NCBI GenBank assembly: GCA_944323195.1
Contig: CALURR010000005.1
Coordinates: 1 to 64,000, forward strand
From: Candidatus Gastranaerophilales bacterium
Lineage (GTDB): Bacteria > Cyanobacteriota > Vampirovibrionia > Gastranaerophilales > Gastranaerophilaceae
DNA: 64,000 bases
Direction: 5' to 3'
Part shown: positions 10,218 through 18,580 of the stretch, in pieces
Layout: every line of letters starts with the position of its first letter
How positions within the stretch are numbered: position 1 is the first letter of the stretch
Program-made: the position numbers and the translations under genes
The notes under the pieces: model-generated
Databases searched by the model: none
What the model saw: only the letters and a program-made list of their open reading frames with translations
Told to the model about the DNA's origin: nothing

Positions 10218-11004
10218 TTTTTTTTAAGTGCGAAAGTGTCATAAGATTGGAATTTTTTATTTCTTCTTCTCGTTTTTTGATTATTTCTTGATGAGTAAAA
10301 TTTAAAAAAGGGTCTTTATAGGTTATTGCGCTTTTTGTGTTTAATTCTTCTATTTCATAATTGTTTAATGGATTTAAAATATTTTCTTTATTAAAAGAAG
10401 CGCAAGTGCCTATGGTTTTATTGTCTTTTAGGGTTTTGCCGACAAACAGACCTGCATTTAAAAGGGCTTTTAAAACAGGCTTTGAGTGGTTATAAGTGCA
10501 ATATATTCCATTTTCATCAAGCAATTTTGAAATATTTAAAATTAATTCTTCGCTCCAAAGCTCGCTTTGTTTATGAGGTGCAAAGCCGTCATGGAAGATA
10601 ATATCATATTTTTTATCTAAAGTTTTGATAATTTTTCTAACATCATTAATATAAAAATGAATTAAATTATTTTTTTCTAAATTAGATTTAATGATTTTAT
10701 CTATGTCATCTCTATAGCTAAATTTATAGGAATTAAAGGCTAAATTTTTATTTATTTCAATACAGTCAATTAAAGAAATATTTTTAAAATTTTCTAAGGC
10801 ACATTTTGTATTGTAGCCTATACCATAGCAAATATCTAATATTTTTAAGTGTTTATTATCAATAATTTTAGCCGGTTGTATAAATTTTTCAAAAGCTTCA
10901 GTCTTGGCGCCATAGATGGAATGAAAAATTTCATCTAATTTTTTATCATATAACCCAACTGAACCGTCTTTTGTTTTAATTATTTCAATATTTTCATCTA
11001 GCAT
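10198..11004 (-). CDS. MnmD-like SAM-dependent methyltransferase
   Basis: Class I methyltransferase of the Methyltransf_30 family, resembling the MnmD part of MnmC, which methylates 5-aminomethyl-2-thiouridine at the tRNA wobble base. Family marks are the N-terminal segment with a GSVGLYD motif and EIFHSIYGAKTEAFEKFI, the SAM-binding loop DICYGIGYNT, and FHDGFAPHKQSELWSEE, which matches the family's DGFxPxxNPxMW region. The FAD domain of MnmC is absent. An upstream TTG at 11022 is in frame. The ATG at 11004 is preferred because a TATTAT box ends six bases before it, as in other leaderless genes here. Confidence 0.75.
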   Translation of the reverse strand: MLDENIEIIKTKDGSVGLYDKKLDEIFHSIYGAKTEAFEKFIQPAKIIDNKHLKILDICYGIGYNTKCALENFKNISLIDCIEINKNLAFNSYKFSYRDDIDKIIKSNLEKNNLIHFYINDVRKIIKTLDKKYDIIFHDGFAPHKQSELWSEELILNISKLLDENGIYCTYNHSKPVLKALLNAGLFVGKTLKDNKTIGTCASFNKENILNPLNNYEIEELNTKSAITYKDPFLNFTHQEIIKKREEEIKNSNLMTLSHLKKIKLNQD

Positions 11005-11016
11005 AAAAAAATAATA
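11005..11016 (-). promoter_or_regulatory. Possible leaderless -10 box of the methyltransferase gene
   Basis: On the minus strand TATTAT (11016-11011) is followed by six T and then the ATG at 11004. There is no Shine-Dalgarno sequence. It overlaps the tail of the terminator of the upstream response-regulator gene, so the T-rich context makes this call weaker than the other leaderless cases. Confidence 0.35.
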
Positions 11017-11018
11017 AA

Positions 11019-11047
11019 ACAAAAAGGCAGTTTTTAAACTGCCTTTA
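11019..11047 (-). terminator. Rho-independent terminator after the response regulator
   Basis: The minus-strand sequence AAAGGCAGTTT / AAACTGCCTTT forms a stem of about 10 bp and runs into TTTTTGTTTT. It sits directly downstream of the NarL-type gene and upstream of the methyltransferase gene. Confidence 0.8.
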
Positions 11048-11052
11048 TTATA

Positions 11053-11751
11053 CTACACCGATACAAGACCTTCTTTTATTGCTTTTACTGCTGCTTGAAC
11101 TCTATCATCTACACACAATTTTTGTAAAATAGAGCAAACATGGGCTTTTGCAGTGTGTACTGAAACAATTAATTCTTGGGCAATTTCTGTGTTGGATTTA
11201 CCTTGAACTAATAGTTTTAGGACTTCACTTTCTCTTTCTGTTAATTTTGCTTTTACATCCATAGAGTGGCCTGAGTTTAAAATTTCTGTGTTTTCAGGTT
11301 TTGGGAATAGCTTTAGTGCTAAATGTGCAACATTTGAATCTATCCAACACGTCCCTTTTGCCACATTTTTAATTACATTTGATAATGTATTTGGGTCAAT
11401 ATCTTTTAGGCAATATGCGCTTGCACCTGAACCCAAGGAAGCTACAACTTCTTCTTCTCTATCATGGCTTGTTAGAATAATTACTTTTGTGTTTGGTGAA
11501 ATTTCTTTTACTTTGCTTGTTGCTTCAAGCCCGTTTATCCCCGGTAAACCTAAATCCATAAGTACAACATCGGGTTGTTCTTTTCTAATTATTTCAAGAC
11601 CGCTTTCAGCATTTTGCGCTTCTGCTATAACATTAATGTTTTCTATTTCGTTAAGAGCATATCTTAGACCTACTCTTGTAAGTTTATAATCCTCTACAAT
11701 GATTACTCTAACATCTTTTGTTTGGTTAGTTCTTACAGTTTGTTGAACCAT
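11053..11751 (-). CDS. NarL/FixJ-family response regulator
   Basis: Two-component output protein: receiver domain (about 13-135) followed by a LuxR-type helix-turn-helix (about 165-228). The acidic pair is E20-D21, the phosphoacceptor is D66 (VVLMDLGLPG) and the conserved lysine is in YCLKD near residue 117. The DNA-binding part carries the hallmark LTERESEVLKLLVQGKSNTEIA. Length 232 aa is normal for the family. No histidine kinase lies next to it, so the partner is elsewhere. A GAGGAAGG ribosome binding site precedes the ATG. The 130-base upstream region is long for this genome and may hold its regulatory sites. Confidence 0.93.
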   Translation of the reverse strand: MVQQTVRTNQTKDVRVIIVEDYKLTRVGLRYALNEIENINVIAEAQNAESGLEIIRKEQPDVVLMDLGLPGINGLEATSKVKEISPNTKVIILTSHDREEEVVASLGSGASAYCLKDIDPNTLSNVIKNVAKGTCWIDSNVAHLALKLFPKPENTEILNSGHSMDVKAKLTERESEVLKLLVQGKSNTEIAQELIVSVHTAKAHVCSILQKLCVDDRVQAAVKAIKEGLVSV

Positions 11752-11881
11752 AGCTAATAATCCTTCCTCTTTTGTATCGTTAATGTATTATCTATGGATT
11801 AATACTAATTGATTAAGCTTAAATAACCAATTAGCTTACTGTCTAATTTAATATTGTCCTTCTTGGCAATAAAAAGCCTTT

Positions 11882-12163
11882 TTAGGCAGCACCAATCGAG
11901 GTTTCATTTTCTTTTTTTTCTTGTAATTGTTTTTGTTTAATAAGTTTTCTTTTATAAATAACACTACTTAAAAGATTATATGCACTTTCGTTATTTATGC
12001 AGTTAATATGAATGGCGTCATCAGTTAATTCAATATCTATTGATTTTGTTTCCATGAAGTCAGACTTAAAACCCGTTATCTGTATTATTCTGTTTTTTAG
12101 AATAGATAAGGGTAAGGCAATAAATTCTTCAAATGAATCTAAAATTTTATTTTTGCTTTTCAT
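11882..12163 (-). CDS. Hypothetical protein, 93 aa
   Basis: A small soluble protein with a mixed alpha/beta N-terminal part and a charged, lysine/glutamate-rich C-terminal helix (about 68-90). I recognise no family. It is transcribed away from speE. A strong extended -10 box (TGT-TATAAT) lies eight bases before its ATG with no Shine-Dalgarno sequence, so the transcript is nearly leaderless. The gene and its promoter make it likely to be real; its function is unknown. Confidence 0.55.
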   Translation of the reverse strand: MKSKNKILDSFEEFIALPLSILKNRIIQITGFKSDFMETKSIDIELTDDAIHINCINNESAYNLLSSVIYKRKLIKQKQLQEKKENETSIGAA

Positions 12164-12196
12164 TAAAATTAATTATAACAAATAAGCTGATTTTTT

Positions 12197-12204
12197 TGTA
12201 TAAT
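12197..12204 (+). promoter_or_regulatory. Promoter -10 of the speE-aroA operon
   Basis: TATAAT at 12199-12204, preceded by TG, lies 36 bases before the speE start, with an AAAGGAAG ribosome binding site in between. A divergent extended -10 box for the 93-aa gene lies in the same 77-base spacer. Confidence 0.5.
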
Positions 12205-12240
12205 ATTAAAACATGTTTAGATTAAATAAAGGAAGTTTAA

Positions 12241-13092
12241 ATGTCAAAAGATTTATACCACGAAATTACACCCGAAGGTTTTGGTATTGCAATAGAAAAA
12301 GATAAAGATTTATTTTCTGATAAATCTGATTTTCAACAAGTAGATGTTTTTCATTCACGCGCCTTTGGTAATGTTTTAACTCTTGATGGGTTGATGATGG
12401 TAACTGAAAGAGATGAATTTTTCTATCATGAAATGATAGCACATATTCCAATGTTGACTCACTCTAACCCTGAAAATATTTTAGTAATAGGTGGTGGTGA
12501 CGGCGGAACAGTTAGAGAACTTTTAAAACATCCGTCTGTAAAACATATTGACATGGTTGAAATTGATAAGATGGTTATTGATGCATCTAAAGAATTTTTC
12601 CCAACAGTAGCTTGTGAATTAAATAATCCAAAAGTTGATGTTAGAGTTGAAGATGCGATTGATTTTATTAAAGGAAAAGAAAATGTCTATGACGTTGTTT
12701 TAATCGATTCAACCGATCCGATAGGCCCTGGGGAAGGTTTATTTAATGAAGGTTTTTATAACAACGTAAAAAAAGCATTAAAAAAAGGCGGTATTGTTGT
12801 TCCTCAAACGGAAGGACCTTTTGCTCAAAGTGAAAACATGAGAAAAACTTATGCACTATTAAGAAAAGTGTTCAAAAATGTGGCTCCATACGCCGGACCT
12901 ATGCCAACATACCCTGGGGGATATTGGTCTTGGGGCTTTTGCTCAAATGATGTTGAAATTCCATTGGATTATACTAAAATTGATGAAAAAAGAGCACAAG
13001 AAATTTCTAAAACTTGTAAAATTTATAATAGAAAGCTTCATAGCGCAGTTTTCTGTGTACCAAACTTTGTTTCAGAGTTAGCTAATGGATAA
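12241..13092 (+). CDS. speE: Spermidine synthase (polyamine aminopropyltransferase)
   Basis: Transfers the aminopropyl group of decarboxylated S-adenosylmethionine to putrescine. The 283-aa sequence has the family's N-terminal strand domain and a Rossmann methyltransferase-like fold with VIGGGDGGTVRELLKH (about 80-95), the acidic EIDKMVIDASKEFF, and the catalytic-site segment VLIDSTDPIGPGEGLF (about 153-170). The start ATG has a good AAAGGAAG site. The gene overlaps aroA by eight bases, so the two are translated together, although their pathways are unrelated. Confidence 0.95.
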   Translation: MSKDLYHEITPEGFGIAIEKDKDLFSDKSDFQQVDVFHSRAFGNVLTLDGLMMVTERDEFFYHEMIAHIPMLTHSNPENILVIGGGDGGTVRELLKHPSVKHIDMVEIDKMVIDASKEFFPTVACELNNPKVDVRVEDAIDFIKGKENVYDVVLIDSTDPIGPGEGLFNEGFYNNVKKALKKGGIVVPQTEGPFAQSENMRKTYALLRKVFKNVAPYAGPMPTYPGGYWSWGFCSNDVEIPLDYTKIDEKRAQEISKTCKIYNRKLHSAVFCVPNFVSELANG

Positions 13093-14386
13093 TATTTTAA
13101 AAACAGAAAAATTAATAAATGGTTTGAGGGGGGAAATAACCATCCCCCCTGATAAATCCATTTCTCATAGAGCTTTAATTTTTGGAGCATTGACCAATTC
13201 AAAAATTAAGATAAAAAATCTTTCTAAAGGCGAAGATTGTGTTTCCACTCTTAAAATTTTAGAAACTTTAGGGGTAAAATATGAATTTATTTCTGAACAT
13301 GATTTGATTTTAGATTCATCAAAAGGCTTGAGTGCCGAAAAAAAAGTTACCTTAAATTGCAATAATTCAGGAACAAGCGCAAGGTTATTATCAGGATTAT
13401 TTTCCGGATGTGATTTTTCTTGTGTTTTAGTTGGTGATGATAGTTTGCAAAAACGTCCAATGAAAAGAATAATAGCACCCTTAGAGCTTATGGGAGCTAA
13501 AATAAAATCAAATGATAATAAACTTCCTCTTGAAATCACAGGAACAAAATTAAAATCTATTACTTATCATTCTCCTATAGCTTCAGCGCAGGTTAAAAGC
13601 GCTTTAATTCTTGCCGGGCTTGGAATAGACGAACCTACAAGGATTTATGAAAAAACATTATCAAGAAACCATTCTGAGGTTATGCTTTCATATTTAGGAG
13701 CTTCTATTAAGATAGGACAAGACAAAGACGGGTGTTTTGTTGAAGTTAAAAAATCAAAATTAATGCCAAAAGATATAGAAATTGTTGGCGATATTTCGTC
13801 TGCTGCATTTTTTATGGTGGCAGCTGCAATTGTTCCAAATTCTGAAATAATAATTAAAAATGTTGGAATAAATCCTACAAGAACGGGGATTTTAGATGTA
13901 TTTAAACAGGCTGAAATTGATTTTTCTATATTAAACGAAAGAAAAGTTTCAGCTGAACTTGCGGCTGATATTAAAGTAAAATATACAAAAAATATTAAAC
14001 CTTTTGAAATAAAAGGTGATTTAATTCCAAGGCTTATTGATGAAATCCCGATTTTGGCAGTTTTAGCTACTCAAGCACAGGGAAAAAGCGTTGTGTCTGA
14101 TGCTCAAGATTTAAGAAATAAAGAATCAGACAGAATTAAAACAATTGTAGATTCGTTTTTAAATCTTGGAATAGGTATATCTGAAAAACCTGATGGTTTT
14201 ATTATTAACGGTTCTTCTCAAATAAATAAAATGGTTTCTCTTGAAACACATTTAGACCATAGGCTTGCAATGAGTTATTATGTTCTATCTTTAATAAATA
14301 ATCAATCTATGGAAATTAGCGGTTTTAATTGTGTCAACACTTCTTTTCCGGAGTTTTTAAAACTCATGAACAAACTGAAAAAATAA
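13085..14386 (+). CDS. aroA: 3-phosphoshikimate 1-carboxyvinyltransferase (EPSP synthase)
   Basis: Sixth step of the shikimate pathway: joins phosphoenolpyruvate to shikimate-3-phosphate. Family motifs are PPDKSISHRALIFGAL near residue 21, the NSGTSARLLSGL active-site loop (about 97-108), KRPMKRI, SAQVKSALILAGL, DISSAAFFMVAAA and the C-terminal DLRNKESDRI and DHRLAMS. The 433-aa length is normal. The gene follows speE with an eight-base overlap and is followed by a hairpin at 14399-14427. Confidence 0.96.
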   Translation: MDNILKTEKLINGLRGEITIPPDKSISHRALIFGALTNSKIKIKNLSKGEDCVSTLKILETLGVKYEFISEHDLILDSSKGLSAEKKVTLNCNNSGTSARLLSGLFSGCDFSCVLVGDDSLQKRPMKRIIAPLELMGAKIKSNDNKLPLEITGTKLKSITYHSPIASAQVKSALILAGLGIDEPTRIYEKTLSRNHSEVMLSYLGASIKIGQDKDGCFVEVKKSKLMPKDIEIVGDISSAAFFMVAAAIVPNSEIIIKNVGINPTRTGILDVFKQAEIDFSILNERKVSAELAADIKVKYTKNIKPFEIKGDLIPRLIDEIPILAVLATQAQGKSVVSDAQDLRNKESDRIKTIVDSFLNLGIGISEKPDGFIINGSSQINKMVSLETHLDHRLAMSYYVLSLINNQSMEISGFNCVNTSFPEFLKLMNKLKK

Positions 14387-14398
14387 TTCCCTTTTGTT

Positions 14399-14427
14399 GC
14401 TAAAGTTCGTTCGTTTGCAACTTTAGC
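14399..14427. terminator. Hairpin after aroA
   Basis: A perfect 9-bp inverted repeat, GCTAAAGTT and AACTTTAGC, with an 11-base loop lies 13 bases after the aroA stop, between convergent genes. It has no clear T tract on either side, so termination is plausible but not certain. Its AAGTTCG segment recalls bases in the 1-660 hairpin block. Confidence 0.4.
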
Positions 14428-14510
14428 TCTTGATTATATAATTATTAAACTAACTATCGTCTTAATAAATATATTCTTGCATGTTGTAAATCTAATAAAC
14501 GCAAGGGAAA

Positions 14511-14717
14511 TTAATTGTTGCTTACTAAAATTGTTTTAAAAGCAGCTAGGCTTCTGATTGATAGACCTTTTGAAGTTTCTTTTTGTTCACGTGCAATGTT
14601 GAATATTTTTACAATTCTTCTGATTTCATCAGCACTTTTTGTAGAGTTTGTAGCATAAACATTTTTAACTCTTTCTGGGGAAATGTTAAATAAAGCATTT
14701 AATTCAACTTCTGTCAT
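14511..14717 (-). CDS. Hypothetical protein, 68 aa
   Basis: A small, largely helical, soluble protein with basic and acidic residues spread evenly; it begins TEVELNALFNISPERVK. A GAGAGAAAAG ribosome-binding-like sequence precedes the ATG. I recognise no family. The region TEVELNALFNISPERVKNVYATN could be a helix-turn-helix, but this is weak. It lies after the FlhA-C-like gene on the same strand, separated by 124 bases, and may have its own promoter. Confidence 0.45.
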   Translation of the reverse strand: MTEVELNALFNISPERVKNVYATNSTKSADEIRRIVKIFNIAREQKETSKGLSIRSLAAFKTILVSNN

Positions 14718-14841
14718 GGCTTTTCTCTCAATTAACTATCTAATACCTTATGTATTAATAAAGTATTTAAAATGTAATCAATTGCACAAAACACTCAAAA
14801 GTTTACAAAATTTAACAATTTGTTTAAAGTATGATTAAATA

Positions 14842-16293
14842 TTATATTTTGCCTAAAATAGTCAATTTGTAATCAGAAGCAATTTCTTCATAGCAAACAA
14901 CAGGAATATCCATAAATAGTTGAGAAACAAGAATGAAGATGATTTGCCTGTATTGTTGCGGAACAATTAAAACAGCGCTTTGATTTATTAAATCTTCTTT
15001 TGTTTCTTTTAGTATTTTTTTGAATTTAGAAAACTTGGATAAATCTATTTTAACGCTGGATTCTTCGTTATTAGTTTGTTTTTCCAATAAATCCAAGGTA
15101 TCATCATCTATTTCATAAGCAAAAATCTCTTTATCTTTATTGGCAATACTTTGAGAAATCTGCCTTGATAGTGCCATTCTTAATTTGTCTAATAAATCTG
15201 CTTTATTTGAATCATCAGAAAAATCATTTAATTTTTCAAAAATATAAACAATGTCTTTTATGCTTACTTTTTCTCTGATTAATTGGCTTAAAAGGTACTT
15301 TAATTCTGAAATACTTATGTAGTCGCCTAAAATTGTGTCTGTTAAAAATGAATTTTGATTGCTGACAAATTCAACATATCTGTTTAAATCATTATAATCA
15401 AATATTTCATCAACATGCGAAATTGCATAATAACTTAAATAATTTGCTATGTATTCTGTAGGCTCAATTCCTTCTACCCAAAAGTTTTCGCATTGGTTTT
15501 TTTCAATCCAAATTATTTTTCTTTTTGTTAGAGGGTCTTTTGTTTTGTATGAATTTTTTGGTGGTTTATCCATATTTAGTTCATCTTCAAAAAAGGCAAG
15601 ATGATTGGGATATGCTTTTGAATTTACTACACTTACACCATGGATATTAATTGAAAAATCATATGCATCTAAGGATGTGTTTTCAATAAATTGAACTTTT
15701 GGGATGATATAGCCAAGTTCATGGGTTAATTCTTGTCTTATTTTTACAGTTTGCGATAAAAGATTTTTTTCAATTTTTGGGTCGCAAAGAGAATAATTTT
15801 CGCTAGAAAGACTTATTGAAAGTTTTTCTTCGCCTAAGAATTTTGCCATTTTAGACGGTGCTAAAACATCTTTTAAATCTTTTTTTAAATTATTTAATTC
15901 GTCAATATCTTTTTTAATTTCGTCATTTAAAATTTCTCTTTCTTCATCTTTTGAAGTTTCAAGAAATTTTTTAACTCGTTCAATTTTGTCTTTTTTATCT
16001 CTAATTTTTTTCTGTAAATTTAGACAAAGTTCATAGGGTTCTTCTTTTGAATAAAGCATTTTTTCAACAGAATTTCTGAAGTTGATTATGTCATCATTAT
16101 TTTCTTCTTCTTGGTTTTCAACTTCTTTTGTAAATATACAGTTGTAGACAATTTTTGAATTTTGTTCTGCTTCATAAATTGAATATAATTCCCATCCTGA
16201 GACAGACATCGCATTCAATGTATTTTCCAGTAAAAGAGCATCTTCTGTCGGGATTTGTTTAATTGAATATTCTTGTCTAAATTGTTTCATCAT
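14842..16293 (-). CDS. Soluble FlhA cytoplasmic-domain paralogue with DUF4177-like N terminus
   Basis: A 483-aa protein without membrane segments. Residues 1-57 look like a DUF4177 domain (NAMSVSGWELYSIYEAEQ, ending in VYNCIFTKE). Residues 70-150 are a charged coiled coil. From about 165 to the end the sequence follows the cytoplasmic domain of FlhA/SctV, the nine-subunit docking ring of the flagellar type III export gate. ELGYIIPKVQF matches DLGYIIPNIRI of the FlhA at 30375-32459, LIREKVSIKDIVYIFEKL matches LIREKVSIKDVIFIFERL, and the last 40 residues align with its terminal subdomain. All eight FlhA membrane helices are missing. An export-substrate or chaperone decoy, adaptor or regulator is inferred only. 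Two ATG codons stand at the start. Confidence 0.8.
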   Translation of the reverse strand: MMKQFRQEYSIKQIPTEDALLLENTLNAMSVSGWELYSIYEAEQNSKIVYNCIFTKEVENQEEENNDDIINFRNSVEKMLYSKEEPYELCLNLQKKIRDKKDKIERVKKFLETSKDEEREILNDEIKKDIDELNNLKKDLKDVLAPSKMAKFLGEEKLSISLSSENYSLCDPKIEKNLLSQTVKIRQELTHELGYIIPKVQFIENTSLDAYDFSINIHGVSVVNSKAYPNHLAFFEDELNMDKPPKNSYKTKDPLTKRKIIWIEKNQCENFWVEGIEPTEYIANYLSYYAISHVDEIFDYNDLNRYVEFVSNQNSFLTDTILGDYISISELKYLLSQLIREKVSIKDIVYIFEKLNDFSDDSNKADLLDKLRMALSRQISQSIANKDKEIFAYEIDDDTLDLLEKQTNNEESSVKIDLSKFSKFKKILKETKEDLINQSAVLIVPQQYRQIIFILVSQLFMDIPVVCYEEIASDYKLTILGKI

Positions 16294-16337
16294 ATATTTA
16301 GTTTAACATTATAAAAATTTTTTTAAAGTGTTTATTT

Positions 16338-16685
16338 TTATTCATCCAAGACAGTTTCGTCAATAATTTCGTCTGTTGAATTTTCATCTTTTTTTTCAGA
16401 TTTATTTTTGAATTTTTTTTGAGATTGCTCTTTTTCTTTTAGGGTTTTCATAAGCATAATTGAGCCGGCATTTGCCATAGCAAGACCGTTCAGAGATGCA
16501 CGAAGCTGGGCAGATCTGTCCTGAAATACTTCTTTGTGTTCTTGGATTTCTTCTTCTGCCATTTCTTGAGCAAAATATTCCCCGCCTTGTCCCATTTTTT
16601 CATCGGACATTTTATTTGCCATAGCGGAGCCGTCACTTGCATTAAAATAACCGCTAACGGGGCTTATACCTCTGTTGTCGACCAT
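16338..16685 (-). CDS. Hypothetical protein, 115 aa
   Basis: A soluble, mostly helical protein. The N terminus is glycine/serine-rich, the central part (about 45-85) is alanine/glutamate-rich helix, and the tail is charged and probably disordered. A GAGGG ribosome binding site lies seven bases before the ATG, with an extended -10 (TGC-TATTAT) further upstream. It precedes the FlhA-C paralogue by 44 bases on the same strand and may be co-expressed with it. I recognise no family. Confidence 0.5.
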   Translation of the reverse strand: MVDNRGISPVSGYFNASDGSAMANKMSDEKMGQGGEYFAQEMAEEEIQEHKEVFQDRSAQLRASLNGLAMANAGSIMLMKTLKEKEQSQKKFKNKSEKKDENSTDEIIDETVLDE

Positions 16686-16794
16686 TATTTTCCCTCGTGC
16701 AAAATATTTTTATGATAATAGCATTTTTTAAATTAAAAAACAACACTATTTTGTCCTACAAAACGTAAAAAGAATTTTTTTTGCGCTTTTTGGC

Positions 16795-17517
16795 TTAAAA
16801 AAATAATTTAATTTTTTCAATTGCTTCTTTTTCGCTGTAACCTTTGCTATCAGGTCCGCAATTCCCCCAAAGAGCTAAAATTGTTTCTATGTTTTGAATA
16901 TTTTTGCAGGAATTTATGTTGTTGATATTGTCATCTACAAATATGGCTTCTTGATAGCCATGTTTTTCCATGTAGTCTTTAAAAAATTCACCCTTTGAGG
17001 AAAATTTATCTAATTCATCTCTTGCAAAAACATGGTCTTCGCTTAAATTAAAGTTGTATTCTTTAAATCTTTTTAAAATTGAAGATTTATTTTTCTTGGA
17101 AGCTACAACTATATCGATTTTTTTATTTTTATAAAGCTCTTTTATGTCGAAGAAAAATTTATATGGAGTTTCTAATGTTTGCCAAAAATCATAGTGATTT
17201 TTTATTAAATCAGCTCTTAACTGAAGAAATTTTTCGCAAAATTCTTCTTCTTTTTTAATATCTCTGCTGGAAATTAGTTTTTTATATTGTGCTACAATAT
17301 CTTCTTCTTTAATGTCAGAAAAAAGAAGAAGATTGTAATAATAAAACATCCAAATGTTATAAACAAGATATTTGTACTTAGAAAAAAGCGCATAAGAGCT
17401 TTCAACAACAGGCTCAAAAAACCCTTGCCCTTTTTGTATATATCTGTTTACAAGATACACTTCTTTTATTGTGTCAAAAAGTACTCCATCGAAATCTAAA
17501 AATAATATTTTCTTCAT
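16795..17517 (-). CDS. HAD-superfamily hydrolase
   Basis: A 240-aa phosphatase-like protein. Motif I is LFLDFDGVLFD with nucleophile D8 and acid D10. Motif II is probably the serine in VVASKKNKS. Motif IV is FVDDNINNINSCK with two aspartates. The helical cap between motifs I and II (about 20-120) suggests a small phosphorylated metabolite as substrate. The substrate cannot be assigned. A 53-aa gene lies just upstream on the same strand. Confidence 0.8.
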   Translation of the reverse strand: MKKILFLDFDGVLFDTIKEVYLVNRYIQKGQGFFEPVVESSYALFSKYKYLVYNIWMFYYYNLLLFSDIKEEDIVAQYKKLISSRDIKKEEEFCEKFLQLRADLIKNHYDFWQTLETPYKFFFDIKELYKNKKIDIVVASKKNKSSILKRFKEYNFNLSEDHVFARDELDKFSSKGEFFKDYMEKHGYQEAIFVDDNINNINSCKNIQNIETILALWGNCGPDSKGYSEKEAIEKIKLFF

Positions 17518-17538
17518 ATAAAGAAAATATCATAAAAA

Positions 17539-17700
17539 TTAGAAACCATAAAGTTTCCTTTTTGGTCTAAAGTTTTGACTTTTTATTTTTCGCGCAAGCA
17601 TTTGGAGCTTGTATTCTTTAAACTCATTCATTAAAAAGCCGGAATAGTCAATAAAAGCATACTCATCTAATAGAGTATTAAATTTCTCATTCTTTTCCAT
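17539..17700 (-). CDS. Small hypothetical gene, 53 aa
   Basis: A short frame not obvious by length alone. It starts MEKNEKFNTLLDEYAFIDYS and ends RKLYGF before a TAA stop. A GGAG ribosome binding site sits five bases before the ATG. The protein is charged, helical and soluble with a strongly basic C terminus (RKIKSQNFRPKRK), which could bind nucleic acid. It lies between the HAD hydrolase and the DUF4145-like gene on the same strand and fills an otherwise empty 260-base gap. No family is recognised. Confidence 0.5.
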   Translation of the reverse strand: MEKNEKFNTLLDEYAFIDYSGFLMNEFKEYKLQMLARKIKSQNFRPKRKLYGF

Positions 17701-17775
17701 TTTTACTCCATCAATAAAAAAATAACATCTTATGTATATATAAAGTATTTCTTATTGAAAAAAGTGCTATATGAA

Positions 17776-18576
17776 TTAAAAAACAATTAACATTTTTAAT
17801 ATAAAAATTAGAGAAATTATAGCAAAAGTAATGAATAATATGTGTTTTAGGTTGTTAGATTTTTTTTGTTTTTTTGGTTTTTTCTTGGTTTTAGTTGTTT
17901 TTGGAGGATTAATATTTTGTTTTAGGTTTTTCTTGGCTTGTTTAACTTTTTCTTTTATTTTCTTTTGGGTTGGGGTTAGTTCTTTCTTTTTGTATTTTTT
18001 GGTGTTTGTTATGTAATTTTTGTCTTTAAATCCGTTTTCGTCCTTTTTTTCGACTAAAGAATTAAATTCACCCTGTTTTGAGTTTAGCAGCTCTTCTTTT
18101 TCTTCTTGGGCTAGTTGAACATATTTTTCTACAAGTTTATTCTCTTTTAGCGGTTTTTGAGTAACTAAAAGAGTTATGTCGAATTGTAGTTTGTTTATTT
18201 TTTCATCTTTCTTTTTTGAGTAAGCATAATTAATTGCCGCCTCAAAAGCTCTTTTTAGTGCTTCAAGAGCGTCTTTGGGGCTTGTATCTTCTCCGTGGGC
18301 CGATTTATTACCCATTCTTTTTATAAAGAATAAGTCATCTATAAATTCTTTTTCTTTTTGTGTTTTGATTTTGTCTTTTAAACAATTCAATGTATCGTCA
18401 AAAGTTAAATTGGGGTCATTGTGGTTCAGAATTTTTTTTGCCATTTTTTCTGCAAAAATTCTTAATTGAACACAGGTTTGATTAAAATATTCATCATGAA
18501 ATAATTTTTCAGAATCTAAAATTATTTCATAAAGTTCTTTATCAATTGCTTTTAGAAAATCAAAATTGCTTGCCAT
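17776..18576 (-). CDS. DUF4145-like protein with C-terminal membrane anchor
   Basis: Residues 1-125 form a helical domain like DUF4145, with LRIFAEKMAKKIL and FIKRMGNKSAHGED. Such domains occur alone or fused to restriction and nucleic-acid enzymes. A long lysine-rich linker (about 150-240) follows, and a single membrane helix (about 243-264) ends the 266-aa protein, giving a tail-anchored, cytoplasm-facing layout. The gene starts four bases after the stop of the receiver-like gene, so the two are in one operon. The role is unknown. Confidence 0.65.
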   Translation of the reverse strand: MASNFDFLKAIDKELYEIILDSEKLFHDEYFNQTCVQLRIFAEKMAKKILNHNDPNLTFDDTLNCLKDKIKTQKEKEFIDDLFFIKRMGNKSAHGEDTSPKDALEALKRAFEAAINYAYSKKKDEKINKLQFDITLLVTQKPLKENKLVEKYVQLAQEEKEELLNSKQGEFNSLVEKKDENGFKDKNYITNTKKYKKKELTPTQKKIKEKVKQAKKNLKQNINPPKTTKTKKKPKKQKKSNNLKHILFITFAIISLIFILKMLIVF

Positions 18577-18580
18577 TTAT

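Noticed and set aside
11864-11886. Short GC-poor hairpin with T run after the 93-aa gene as terminator
   Set aside because: The stem is only four base pairs (GCCT/AGGC), too weak to call.
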